This document shows positions 1 through 40,012 of a stretch of 64,000 bases of DNA, piece by piece. This DNA is from Apostichopus japonicus (taxonomy: Eukaryota; Echinodermata; Holothuroidea; Aspidochirotida; Stichopodidae), in NCBI RefSeq assembly GCF_037975245.1, contig NC_092564.1, positions 20,807,984-20,871,983 on the forward strand. Reading direction: 5' to 3'. Numbering within the stretch: the first letter of the stretch is position 1; each line of letters starts with the position of its first letter. The notes under the pieces are model-generated. The model was not told the DNA's origin and ran no database searches. It saw only the letters and a program-made list of their open reading frames with translations. The position numbers were made by a program, and so were the translations under genes.

Positions 1-360
1 TATTAAATTTCACGATGATATGTTTTGTAAACTATTGTCGCATGTCTAAACGCATGAAACCTTAGGAGAGAATGCACGTTTTTGTTTCAACCTTGCAATT
101 TTGACCTATAACGTTGTCTCCTTCATGCGTTGACTCCTTATTTATTTGATATAAAAAATGTACATTCATTCATACTTAGTAAAGATTCCTAAATCCTATT
201 GGTCCATTCAGGTCAGCTGACCGTGGTTAATCCTGTGAGTAACGCACAGTAAAATTACGGGGCATCACTTTAATAAATCTTTGGTTATATGTAACCAAAA
301 ATGTTTTGTTTTATGATTTTTCCCCCACACAAATGGTAGTGTATGAATGAACGGGGTTAA

Positions 361-520
361 TCAACGGTCTAGCGTGCGTTACTCACATGATTAATGCACT
401 CCAGGTGTTAATACTATCGCTGGATGCACTCAGGCTACGCTACGCTCCGCCCTCGTGCATCGCTTGCATTATCCTCCGATCGTGCATTAATCCTGTGAGT
501 AACGCACGCTAGACCGTTGA
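361..520. mobile_element. Short foldback element with 39-bp inverted arms
   Basis: Positions 361-399 and 482-520 are inverted copies of each other with one mismatch (TCAACGGTCTAGCGTGCG at the outer tip). The 82-bp core includes CTACGCTACGCTCCGCCC. A further copy of the inner arm (TTAATCCTGTGAGTAACGCA) lies at about 229-248, so an older copy or a longer compound element is likely. No clear target-site duplication was found. Confidence 0.7.
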
Positions 521-552
521 CCAAGGACGTAGGAACTGAGGGGGCAGTGAAA

Positions 553-770
553 AATGTGGAGGGGCGGAAGCATCATTCCGCCCCCCGCTTCGCAAGTCAG
601 AAAACCCCTTTTACATTTCCAAATGAGAAAAAAATCTCATTTGGAGCACCAAATTGCATCTAAGGCCAGGTGAAAATGCAAAATTATATACAAAATGGAG
701 TGGGTGGGTTGAAGTGTGCTATATTGCACCAAATTGCATCTGAGGCCCCCTGGAAATGCAAAAAAAATCC
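553..770. repeat. Hairpin and two-copy degenerate repeat
   Basis: A GC-rich hairpin (GGGGCGGAA / TTCCGCCCC at 561-569 and 576-584) is followed by two copies, about 79 bp apart, of a segment starting GCACCAAATTGCATCT (about 646 and 725). The look is of a fragment of a dispersed repeat. Confidence 0.55.
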
Positions 771-899
771 AAAGGGGAGGGGGACACCAACTCCCCTTAC
801 ACCCCTCCCCCAGGCCGGCCATCAGTCTTCAGCCCCCCCACTCAAAAGTACCTTCCTATGCCACTGTACAGATCTGTACTTTGTCCAGGCCTGAAAACC

Positions 900-1045
900 T
901 TCAAAACATGATTTCTCATAGTAGAAATCAGTATACTTTTCATACATGGTATATGGATTTGCCATATTGAGTACAAGAACCCTATTGCTTGTGATGTCAA
1001 ATCTCCCATAGGTCACCAGAGGTCAAACCAGTGATCTGCACCTCT
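900..1045 (+). repeat. Single diverged copy of the ~145-bp dispersed repeat
   Basis: The order of words GAAAACCTTCAAAACATGAT, TTGAGTACAAGAACCCTATT and AGGTCACCAGAGGTCAAA matches the tandem units at 47085-47660. It is best explained as one isolated, diverged unit of that family. Confidence 0.6.
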
Positions 1046-1087
1046 GTTGAAATCAGAAATATGTATTCCCCTACAACAAATAAGCTC

Positions 1088-1172
1088 CAAAAACATGTAT
1101 TCTCAAACAACATGTATTCTCCTACAACATGTATTCTTCTACAACATGTATTCTACTACAACATGTATTCTT
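1088..1172 (+). repeat. 17-bp tandem repeat
   Basis: The unit ACAACATGTATTCTNCT is repeated about five times, each containing the palindrome ACATGT. The first copies are less regular. Confidence 0.8.
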
Positions 1173-4100
1173 CATGGAGACTTTTAGACAGACATATCTT
1201 TTGCATGATGTAGACCTTTTTGGACCTGAAAGAATATCAACATGAGTGGACTCTGGGCAGACAGTCAGAGACTGGCAATCACTGACCAACCAGTACAAAC
1301 TGTTGGAACTGTCCACAAAGGAATATTGGTTTATCAAAGATGAGAATCAACAATGTACTGAATTTGATCACAGAAGTATATTTCATACTATCAAATATGG
1401 TTGACATAGACAGATTACTACGTTATATATATATCACATTGAAGAAAGGTCGGTAATTTATGAAAATTATGTCCTATTGCACAAAGGCCCACAAATGTAA
1501 GTTAAACTACTATAGATATATATGTTTGCACACTATAAACCATAATCACGAGGCTTGACCAATCACATCGATAATCCATACACAAACAGAAATGTGAGCA
1601 AATGATAGATATCATCAGTAAATTCACCAAGATGTTACACATTCTCTGTCAGTGCTCAAACCAAATCTTCAGGGGCAGATCTAGGATTTTCTAAAGGAGT
1701 GGTGTGAAGCCCTTGTGTATTTGAAGCCTACTTCTATGCAGGGGGTCTGCAGTTACCCATACCCACCCCTCCCCCCTCACCTCCCTAAAGAAAACTAAAT
1801 ACAATATTTGATGTCAACTGGTGCCTACTGACGGAGGCATATTCGGGCTATAAATAAGGTCTTTAAGTCAAAACCAAAGGTTGTGCACGTATAACCACTT
1901 TAAAGCAATTCTTGAGTCAGGTTCAAAACCCCCTTAACATACACAGACATATAATCAAACCCCTGGATCCACACATGAACAATAATACATATCAGAAAAA
2001 CATTAATAACCTCAGATACACAATGGTGTCAAAAGTTTACACATTGTAGATTCATTTAGAGGGCTGATAGTTGTGTGTGGTGTATCACTTATTCTTACAG
2101 TTGAAAGATCATCGTTACTCTAGTCTGGTATCAAATAGAATCAATGCCCTATGGGTCTACACTAGAAACTGAACAGGATTTAACTACATTGACCCAATAT
2201 ATAACAGCGCAAAGGAAAATTATATTTGTGCACGAAATATTAAACAATAAAAAATGTAGAAACCATCTTAGATAAATTCGATAATATATCAGGAAGATGC
2301 AATATGGTCCATAGCTTGACATTTCTACATGTCCATAGGTTGTCATGGTTACCAATTAAACAATGCACCACATATACTTCAGGCCAAACTAAGTATAGCA
2401 ACAGTAAACAGCAATCAATCTTTCAAGTGGTAGATAATAGGAATAGTTTCTACATAGCTCCCCCCCTCCCCATCCAATTTCACAACTTTCTTGGTTATAA
2501 CACAAACTTAATAGCATATCTTATCATGCACTGAAGGTACCAGTAGAAACCTCATAATGCTCCCCCTTCCCCCTAAACTCCCAACTCTAAACCTGATATT
2601 ATTTCTGGTTGAATGGTGTGGATTATATGGTTATCACAGTCACCTACTCTATTTATTACTATGAGATATTGCTTTTACACCCTATTCATTCCCTTTTGTA
2701 AAGTCACTGTGATAAAAATAGCCTGATAACGTTTTAAGCTGACATTTTTGAGATGCTTAGATGTTAATGATTACAATATATGGTCACTGCATAAATGGAG
2801 ACCATTACCTGTAACTACTTCTGACAGACTGATCAATACATGTGAGCAGGACCAGATGTAACTTACATACTTGCATGCTACTCAATCCTACATACACTTT
2901 CAGTACTTGGTACAGCTGTATGATTAGACAAAGTCCCATAAATGTAAAACCCAATCATCAATGACATGATGATAGCTGTGTTAATTGAAATACAATAGAG
3001 GTAATTGCTTACAAATAAGTCACTTTAAAGAGAGCTTAAAGGAAAAGAATGAGGTGGTAAAATGAATTTCATATTTGAAGCACAGAAATCACTGAGATGT
3101 GGTGATTAAAATTGTTGACCTTCACATACTTACTCTCAGGTTTAATTGAGAATGTTCTGGAAACATTTTAGCATTAAATTTTGGCACATTCTGATAGTGC
3201 CATTCCCAAGTAATGACAAATACTGTAAGCTACCTAAGAACATAATGTGTTAGTCCACTAAAAATCAGAACAAGAATGATGAAATTAAGGCATCAACTGC
3301 TAAGGTTTACAGGCAAAACAAAGTTTGCTACATTCACTTTTATCTGTGAGGATTCCCCCCCCCCCTCTCCTCTCTGCCTTTCTCTTTTCTTTTATTCAGT
3401 GTTCAGTGATTCACTAATAGAAGTAAAGTAATTGCAGCCACACAGATTTCTACATTATACTGAGGGGGTATTATTATGTCACAGTGAATTCACAACAGTT
3501 ACTAAAACCTGAAGTATGTATTTATGTGTTGATGAAGTCAGTTGGGGGAAACATTTGCCACCAGACGAAGGTTAGAAAACAACACATATTGCAAATAAAT
3601 AGCTAGTCTGCCACAGTTAATTTATAGCAGATGCTCAATCCTGGAATGTATTTATGCGTTACCGACGTAAAATTTGCTGACTGATCAAAGACTAGACCTT
3701 GTGCGGAATTGTTCATGTTCCTTTCGTTTCCGTTACAAAACTTGAGGTGACTACTTGAGGTGACACAAGAGGATGTTTATATAAGATTAACATCTGCAAC
3801 TGTCTAGTGTATGAATACCTACATCCTGGACTTGTTCTTGTAAAATAGCCCTGTCATAACATTCACAGACCAAATGTTAATTTCCACCAAACTGATTTAT
3901 GTAAGGTCATGAACCTTTATGGAGGGCAATCTGACTGAATGAGTAGGCACCCACCCCCCCCCCCCCCATCCCTTCCTGCATGCCACTGATATGGATGTTT
4001 GCTATAACAAACCTATCATTTTGGGCATCCTACTAGTGGAGTACTTTCATCATATAAAGTAATATCCATCACTGCAAGCAGACCTCTAAAAGACATAACA

Positions 4101-5739
4101 TACTCTACACAAAATTCCATTCTAAACTTTTAGCCTAAATTAAGACATTTTCAAAGCAATGGATTTTACTTCTTTTCCACGAGTTGTACATTTTCTCGAG
4201 ATTTTTTTAAAGACATGTGACAGCCATATAATAATATCTGAAGAACTTGAAGAAAATATTGAATAATAGCATAAATGAATTAATATTGACCTTTCACAAG
4301 ACTGGGAATACTTTTTTCCAAGTACCCACATTGCAATACGTTATTATGCAAAGACAGGCTTATTGCTGAACAAGTGCAGAGATGTATCGTAGTCTTTGTA
4401 GTACTCAGGAACCATGGTCTTTACGAGAGACCAAATTTCAGAACCTTTCAGACTGCTGCTACACGATATTTGAACACTAAACTGTTCCTAGCATTAGAGC
4501 CAGTTGATATAGAACATAAATCTACTCATTGTGGTAAACCAATGTCATTTGGCACCATGAATGTTTCAATCATTTTGCGTCTTTAAGCAAATTTTGCGAC
4601 CTGAAACAGGTGTTGATGCGACTAACCCGTAATGAACCGTAGTTCCATCTTCCCACAATAAAATAGTTATAGCAGGATACGATGGATTGTAACTTATTCC
4701 AATTAATCACCAAAACTCTCAAATTCATAGCATATAGCAGCAGATATAAAGACAGGTGGCCCTGAATTTAACAAACGTAACCCTCATTTCAGTACACTTC
4801 CTGTTTCTTTGAATGGCAAAAACTGTCGTAAAGCTTCCTGTTTTGAAAAAACCACAGCATCTGGTTTTCTTGAAGACTTCCAAAGGGTTGAGTAGGAAAA
4901 TATTCCGGAAGTACTTAATAGAGATTTGACTCTTTTTGGCAATGTATATGAATCTTGATAGTCATTTAACATCACTAACAAAATTATTACAAAACCAGCT
5001 TATGAAATTACAAACATAGGCAAAATTGTGATCATTCACTTTAATATAAAAACCTTTTTAATTTTTAAAAAAAAAATTTTTATATTTTTTTTATACAGCA
5101 GTATCTTCTTCATAACCTTCAATTCTATGATGTTTTCTTTCTTAAGGTTATTATTTAAGACAGAGTAGGTCTTACTTTAATTGACTTTACTTAATTCTAT
5201 GTCAGAGTTAACTAATTGTTACACACAAACATTATTTTACCAATAGGACTTGTACTAGGAGTACAAAAAGCTAAATAAATATCCAAGTAAAACTCCCCTT
5301 GTTATAAGTGTGAGTACGTTGTTCAATGTATGACTACTTAACCTTGCTTTAGTACTGTACTAGATTGAAATTCATGAGGGCAAAAGGTACAAGTACAGGC
5401 CAGTATGCTAGATTATTACCAGTGAGATGAAGGGCTCACCACAAGTCTTTCTATCAGATGTGATACCGACAGAAGACTAACATTGATGCTGTTTACATTA
5501 GAGACCATATGGCTGTAATTTGCTTGCAGACTGCAAAAGAATGTAGTACCTACCATCAAGGAAGGTTACTAAGTATAACATGAGTGGAAACAGATGTGCT
5601 GCAGTTTGGAATGTTTCAGACTGTGACTCTACAGCTCAAAATCAATACACAACAAATACTTAACTATTACAAGGTCAATTCATTTCTAGCCATGGTGGCT
5701 CACATAAATACAGTAACAGTTTCCTTTAATAAAAACAAT

Positions 5740-6143
5740 CAAGCTTTTGCTATATAACACTCTGGACATTTCATATAGTATTTTGCATACAAGCTTTTGT
5801 TATATAACACTCTGCACATTTCATACAGTATTTTGCATTCAAACAATTTGTTATATAACACTCTGCACATTTCATACAGTATTTTGCATTCAAACAATTT
5901 GTTATATAACACTCTGCACATTTCATACAGTATTTTGCATTCAAACAATTTGTTATATAACACTCTGCACATTTCATACAGTATTTTGCATTCAAACAAT
6001 TTGTTATATAACACTCTGCACATTTCATACAGTATTTTGCATTCAAACAATTTGTTATATAACACTCTGCACATTTCATACAGTATTTTGCTCTCAAGCT
6101 TTTGTAATAGAACACTTCACATTTCCTACAATATTTTGCATTT
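5740..6143. repeat. 51-bp minisatellite, about 8 copies
   Basis: The unit contains TATATAACACTCTGCACATT and TCATACAGTATTTTGCATTC. Inner copies are almost identical and the outer two diverge. Because 51 is a multiple of three, several frames on both strands stay open across the array; these are repeat artefacts and not genes. Confidence 0.95.
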
Positions 6144-6680
6144 GACAGTTAGCTGACTCTGTAATAATACAATAACTTGAACTATATTTTACTATATACA
6201 CCTGGAAGGAACTCACTCATGCACTTTTTGTTTGTACATCTGAAATAAATAAAGACAAAAATAGAGGACCTGATGTTTGGATTCTAGCAGGAATCTTCTT
6301 TTTCAGAGGCTTATTAACTGAAACAAAAAACAGATTAAGGGCACACTCAAAATGTCCAGATGGACAGACAGATATAAACTGGACAGACAGCTAACATGCT
6401 TTTGATGTAGACCTTTCTTGAGAATATTATTCCCTAAGCTGCACGATCCAGAAGTTTTGTTAGCGTGTGGCCTGTGCCCGGTGTAATCTTCATTTCCAAA
6501 AATCAGACAATTGTGATCACTTGATAACTTCCTTTGAGCAAAGCAGCCACCAGTCACTGTACTTATTGAGGTTGTAACCTTGGTGAGCTCAAACTGTTGA
6601 CAAACCATTAGGTGGGAAGAGAAAGTGAACAACAGAACGTCAAATGTCCTTCGCAGAGGGAAGTCAGCGCTCAGTCTCAT

Positions 6681-34270
<27,590 letters not shown>

Positions 34271-37157
34271 TTACTAGAATACGGTCAAGACAGGAATCTA
34301 TGAACAAAAGACAAAAAGAGAAGGAAGCAACTTTAATACCTAAAATCGATAGATGGTTTTCTTCACCTGGCAGATGGGGGAAAAGATAGGGTATGATTCA
34401 TGTTTGCCTGGCTGTTGGGATGTAAGGAAATATGTATGAATTGTCATATTCACTGGCAAGGAAATACACTTATTTGCAATACTTCACTATGGTCTGAACC
34501 ATACAATGTATATCAGATACTGTAGGTTAACAGTTCAACAATAGGCTAACAGTTCAATTACAATTTATAATGCAGTCCCTGACCAACGATATAACACCTG
34601 AAATGTTTTTCTTGCATTCACTAGAAAATAGGCGTTTGTGGGTAGATATGTTACTTAAATGTGAAGAAACAACCACCAGAAAGTAGTTTGATCACCTTTT
34701 GTAATTCCTATAGAGGCTAGTGTAGCATAGCTAATATCCCATGTATGTCAGTAATACAACAATTGCTTCATTGTTGGATAACATTAGGGCAGCAATATAC
34801 ATATTGAAGACTACAAGATTATTTTGTAGTTACAACTAAATCTACCTTTCTTATGCGAAACTCTATTGTGCAACTAATCAATCATTACCAAACTTGAAAG
34901 TACTTAATACAAAATCAGCCCATAAGTTTCCGAAGAAAGTTGTAACCCCCAATACCTTTACAGAGACATTTACAGGGCTGGCCATTACCTAGGTTGGTAG
35001 AACTTGGTCAGTACGTTCAAAGGGAGGGGTGGCATTTTGAGGATCTCAATATTATAAGAAGTTTCTGATGATTTGAATGTATAATTTTCAGTACCAAGCA
35101 ACTTGCTGATGTGTACGCAACAGTTATAATACTACAAACATGCTACTAATTGTTCAGTACGTTAGCAAGTTCCCCTTTTTTGTCATCTTCGTGAGTCTTT
35201 ATGTACTCAAGTAGAATATAAATTAGGCTGTTAGGCTAGTACTTGTAGCTTACATGAAGAATATGATACTGAGCTGGAGTAAAAATGCATGGGCATAGTA
35301 TATTATAGAGTAATACAATGGAATGACAATTGATCCAAAATATGATGCAGCTTCCTGTTGTAACTTCAGTTTTAGGAAAATATTTGCCTCATGAATGTAA
35401 CTACTTGTAAAGTACACATCCTGAACAAGTACCAAGGACTTTGAAGTGAATAATCTATCCAGTAATGTATTGCATTGCATTGCAAAAACGCTATACAAAA
35501 TAGTCAAGTTGCTTTGAAAGTGAAAATAAGTAGGTGCTATAGCAGCTTCCTTCAGAGGAACTACAGTGGTAGTAGAACTATATAAGTATAACTTTGTATT
35601 CAATGAGAAAAAAATCACAGCCTTCAAAAATGCTTCACAAAATTGAACAGTAAATTATTCCCTGCTTTTAATTGAGTGCAATTAGTGCATGTAGTTTAGA
35701 ATCTGAGTGGGAGCACTAAAGGATGAGTACAATATGTATCCAAGTACATTTTGAACACCAAGTGCAAGTACCCAGTAGGCTACTTCCAAGTTGGTACTTC
35801 TCCAGAGTACTTCTCCAGTACAGAGTAGGCATACTTTTTGAGAACTAGGCCTACATCACTGCTGGTTACCACAGAATTACAGTCAAAATGCTCCCACCTA
35901 TTTAAAGGCATTGAAGAATCGCCCCAAACCGAGTGCGGCCATCTGAAAAAGTTAACTTTCCGTTGCTTGCAAGTGACGTTTTGTTTGTGTCGCTACAAAA
36001 TGCAGACAGTACAGTAATGAAACGTGATACCTTTTTATCTTTAGCTGGACCTGAGATGTCCATCGCTGTATTGTTTGTACACTGTGCTGTGGGTATTGAC
36101 TGCAGCTGTATGTACTGACTATACACTATTGTCTACCGATGGTAGCAAGCTGTGTGTGTTTTTTTTCTGCGATCGATGGTGGTGTCTAACACTTCTGTTA
36201 CACCTCATTCGAAACTAGGTCAGATTACCAGCATTAGACGTTTCTTTTTGCGCGAGTCTTCACACCCTTTAATCTCTTGGCTAGCCTAGGCCTATAGCCT
36301 TAGGCAATACTAAATTAATACATGGCCTTAAGCCTATCCTGAGTGACAAACGTTGGGAGCGCCAGTGCCTTTAGAGGAGCGCCTCACCCTGAGTTACTGA
36401 ATGTACTTTGGTCCTAGGCTATTCAGAGTCCTGCTCTTAGTCTTACTCTCAGTCTTAGGTTATGCAATAATTTAGCGATTTTAACACACACCTCCAACTT
36501 TCAATATACTTCTCATGATTTTTTTTATATTTCACTTAGCATGGGCCGACCGATTTGATGTTAGCGTATGTACTAAATTTAGAGTGCTAAGCCCTAGGCA
36601 TATAATACTTTCCACTGTGGGCCAAATTTTAGGACAAACCTGAAATGTCCCTAAGTTAGTGATAATGGTGTAACACTAACACTGTAACAGTAACAGTAAC
36701 ACAGTAAAAGTCTGTAAAATAATAGTAAACATATAGGTAGCCTAACGTAAGTCTTCCATAGTCTAAGGCCTAACACTAACCTGGAGAATCTTACTTCCTC
36801 ACACGCAATATACCTTTTCACATCATTGTTCGGAAATAAAGTATACTATTTTAGTATTGTAACGAAGAGCACTTTACTTTTGATATGACTTATACTGTAG
36901 CTACAGTATGATTATAAACTAACAACATCACGAGCTGTGACAGGTATGTAGTCTTGGTTGACCCTGACGTTCAGTGTTTTCATATACAACTGCGTTTACT
37001 AACTTGTTCTATTCTTCTTGTCTATGGTTTCGTCGGTTTCGATGAAATCGTAACCTTTTTAGTCATGCAGGAAGATGAGTGCGTGTGTGCGTGCGTATGA
37101 TAATGTTTAATGATATGATATGTATAATGAAATCGTAATGAGTTGGAATATCAAGAA

Positions 37158-37209
37158 CACGGGCCTTCCGCTTTATATGCGGACACCCTAACCACTAGGC
37201 TATGGACGC
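37158..37209 (-). pseudogene. Truncated copy of the tRNA-like sequence
   Basis: Retains the D-arm and anticodon arm (CCGCTTTATATGCGG on the plus strand) but lacks the T-arm, where a deletion joins AAGAACAC to GGGCCTTCC. It is the copy-A partner of 37510-37580. Confidence 0.7.
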
Positions 37210-37509
37210 TGATTGTATGTCCAGAGGTTCGAAATACCGGTAAGGAAGGTCGTAATTCCACTGTAGGCGTTTGTCACCTGTATCGAACAATACTAGTTCT
37301 GTTTTGGTGACATATTTTGCCTTACTCAAGAGCTCAAACATGATGCTAACCAACTCGAAATCATTTGTGATACTAAACCGGATCTCGAAAGAGATAATTT
37401 GAACAGACTTTATGTTAATAGAATGGAGGCAAGCGACAAAGGCAAATGAATATATGTATAATTGAAATCGTAATGAGTTGGAAAATCAAGAACAGTGAAA
37501 AATCTTCCA

Positions 37510-37580
37510 GCCTCCACCGGGATTCGAACCCGGGCCTCCCGCTTTATATGCGGACACCGTAACCACTAGGCTATGGACGC
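37510..37580 (-). tRNA. tRNA-like sequence, anticodon AUA (Tyr); likely tRNA-derived SINE or pseudogene
   Basis: On the minus strand: acceptor GCGTCCA / TGGAGGC (one G-G mismatch), A-box TAGCCTAGTGG, anticodon stem TCCGC / GCGGG with loop ATATAAA (anticodon ATA), T-arm CCGGG-TTCGAAT-CCCGG with a perfect B-box. It has no intron, whereas animal tRNA-Tyr genes read GTA and have an intron, so a SINE head or tRNA pseudogene is more likely than a decoding tRNA. Confidence 0.6.
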
Positions 37581-37928
37581 TGATGGTATGTTCAAAGGTT
37601 CGAAACCGGTAAGGAAGGTCGTAATTCCACACCTGTATCGAACAATACTAGTTCTGTTTTGGTGACATAGGCCTATTTTGCCTTACTCAAGAGATCAAAC
37701 ATGATGCTAACCAACTCCAGATCCGGCCCTAGGAATCACAAATGACAGGGGGTGCGTGAGTCCATCCCTGCAGGGGATTCGTGAGACGTTTCTGAAAGTC
37801 AAAACTAGAGTACCTTTTGTTTTTTGTTGAACTAAAATCTGATATATCATATTTTAGTAATGTACAAAAGTCGTACCTATCGACAAACTCCTTTCGCGTT
37901 CCATACGCATATGTTGCCTTAGTCCGGA

Positions 37929-39044
37929 CGCGAGATTTTTTCCCCAAGAGCGGTAAAGGCCACATTTGCATACCTCGCTTCTCATTGGCTGGGTCTTGCA
38001 CTTTTGATGCTGAATTGGGAAGTTCTTGCTTTCGCTATGCGTGTGTATGTACATGAACATACACGTGCACGCAGTGGATCGTGATTCGTACTGTACTGTA
38101 TGAACTGGCGACTGTCTTGAGACAACTTTGTTAAAAAATGTGTTAAAATGTTTTTTCTTTGCTTTTGCGCGGACTTGTTTGTGTACATTTACATCCATAA
38201 GTTCGTAAAATACTCCGACCATGGACTGTGTGTAGATGACTGTCCTTCTTTGAAGGTAAGGATTTCTTATAGGTTGATGATCCAAAACTGAAAAGCCAAT
38301 AAATCGAATAAGTTAGTTTTGACAAGGGTGAAGCTTCGAAGTGATGGTGGAACTTGCTGTACAAAGTACTGCGATGGCAATGTACGCAGATAAGTACCAG
38401 GCGTTTGCTTGCTCAAAACTGCTTTAAAACATTGGACAGCTTGACCGTTTCTGGTTGACTATTTACTTGAGATTCTTTTAAACTTTAAACTGCCGGATAG
38501 ACTCTTAAATTTGAGCATAGACATTGATTTGATTTTCAAAAATGTGACCCTTTGAAACGGTTTATTATGACCCTTTGGCACGGTTTTCAGATAAAATAAT
38601 ACGAAAGATATATGCCTAGTATTTAGTCATGCATGTTAGTAGTACCACTGCCCCTGTGGATTATAGTTATTGAACACAGAAAGAAATTGTCTAAAGTTTA
38701 TATAAAATGGTGATTTTTTTTATCATCTTCAAACTGATTTAACTTCTTTAAATTTACAGCAACAGAGTTGTGCGATACATAACCACAAACCCTCTTCACC
38801 CGTGGCATAACACACCGACAAATAAATTAACTCTACTCAAACGCCTCGATTGTACATTCTGCTGCTAAACTGTTTTCTATTTTGAGTATGCTAGGCAAAG
38901 TGGCCTTGTGAAATGTGGTATGTGATGAGCGATTCAGTGCAGCAGCTGCTAGAGGATATTGTAATGAAGCTTATACGGACCCCAGCCAATGGGAGCGAGG
39001 TATGCTAATATTGGCCTTTACCGCGCTGGGAAAAAAAAATCGCG
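37929..39044. mobile_element. Foldback pair with ~65-bp arms, 1.1 kb apart
   Basis: 37929-37993 and 38981-39044 are inverted copies (CGGTAAAGGCCACATTTGCA versus its complement GGTATGCTAATATTGGCCTT). The arms carry ATTTGCAT (octamer-like) and ATTGG (inverted CCAAT) close together. The middle shows no coding frame with a known motif. Element ends and target duplication are not resolved. Confidence 0.6.
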
Positions 39045-39799
39045 TACCAGACCGTACATGTGATAAATCACAGGCCGCATGACTTTGGTGAAGTTGGTGT
39101 ACGCATGGCAGTACATCGTGAAGATAAACAGCAGATCTGATCTTGAAGTTTCCAAATAAATTTTTTTTTATCTCTTGTTTTTTTTCATTACAATATTATG
39201 TACTTGATCTTTTACAAAGCACTGTTTTGCGTATTCAAGTATAATACTTACTCAGATCGTGTTTCAAAAAGTTGGGGGTTCGTGGACAACTCTAACATCC
39301 ACAGGGGGGTCGCGGGGGGGGGGGGATAAATTTAGGGAAACCCTGCTCTAAACCATGAATGACTTATAAACCTGCAGTTCGCCTATTAAAATTAGAAACG
39401 TTATTACACGAAATAAGTTGTCCATTTATGAGTTATGTACACAACTAATAAATAATTGAACTGGTTACAGTAGGAAATATATATACATGAGAGAGATGTT
39501 CTTTATCTGAATTCTAATGACGTGATTTTACTGTTCGAATTTACCCGTTAAAAAAACCGCCGCACCGTTTTTTAAAAACTACTGTTAAAGGTGGGATCGC
39601 TCGTAATTTCCTCGTAAATTCTGTCCTTCACACCACCCGATTCAAAAATAATATCAATACTACCCTCTACCGGTTCGTCGCTGTTGTCTCGTAATTTCTC
39701 AGCAATCCAGTATTTACGGCTAGTAAGCAATAAACGGGTTCGGTTACTTGAACGGTGGCCTTGGCGAAATTCCTGCATAGTTTCTTGTCTGTGGCAGTA

Positions 39800-40012
39800 C
39801 AGGGAGTTGTTATGGAACAACTCCCTGGTCAGTAGTATGCGGTATTACGCCGCGTTTTCGTGTGTGTTGTGTGATACAAAACTCTGTGCTTTGCTTTACG
39901 TTCAGAACTTTTCACAACTAATGGGCTGTACAGTATAGGTTACGGTCGAGCTTTGCATCAGGCGTAATAGTTTGACCAGGGAGCTGCTACTCTAGGCTCT
40001 AGCAGTTCCCTG
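39800..40012. mobile_element. 213-bp MITE-like element, each end a hairpin
   Basis: The left end 39800-39827 is a perfect 12-bp hairpin (CAGGGAGTTGTT / AACAACTCCCTG). The right end 39977-40012 is a 13-bp hairpin (CAGGGAGCTGCTA / TAGCAGTTCCCTG). The two ends are also inverted copies of each other through CTCCCTGGTCA and TATTACGCC. CAGGG tips suggest hAT, but no target duplication was found. Confidence 0.6.

Larger units (their letters stand above)
1..6680. other. Region downstream of WDR7, no gene recognised
   Basis: This holds the WDR7 3' UTR (nearest the gene) and intergenic DNA. Besides the listed repeats I see AT-rich sequence, poly-C runs near 3355 and 3953, and only short open frames without family motifs. 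No WDR7 polyadenylation site is assigned with confidence. Confidence 0.6.
37121..37716. repeat. Direct duplication of ~240-260 bp carrying a tRNA-like sequence
   Basis: Copy A (about 37121-37358) and copy B (about 37456-37716) share AATCGTAATGAGTTGGAA, the tRNA-like body, GGTAAGGAAGGTCGTAATTC, CTGTATCGAACAATACTAGT and ATGATGCTAACCAACTC. A lost about 35 bp including the T-arm; B is complete in the tRNA part. About 100 bp of unrelated sequence separates them. Confidence 0.85.

Noticed and set aside
4784-4981. 65-codon minus-strand frame as an extra WDR7 or downstream exon
   Set aside because: WDR7 already ends with a stop at 6681, and no motif or partner exon was found.
5739-6156. Open frames of 111-132 codons on both strands
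   Set aside because: They are read-through of the 51-bp minisatellite, whose unit is a multiple of three.
39572-39820. Minus-strand 82-codon frame with protein-like composition
   Set aside because: Its N-terminal part lies in the hairpin MITE, no family motif is recognised, and no splice partner was found. It could be an old transposon exon but is not supported.
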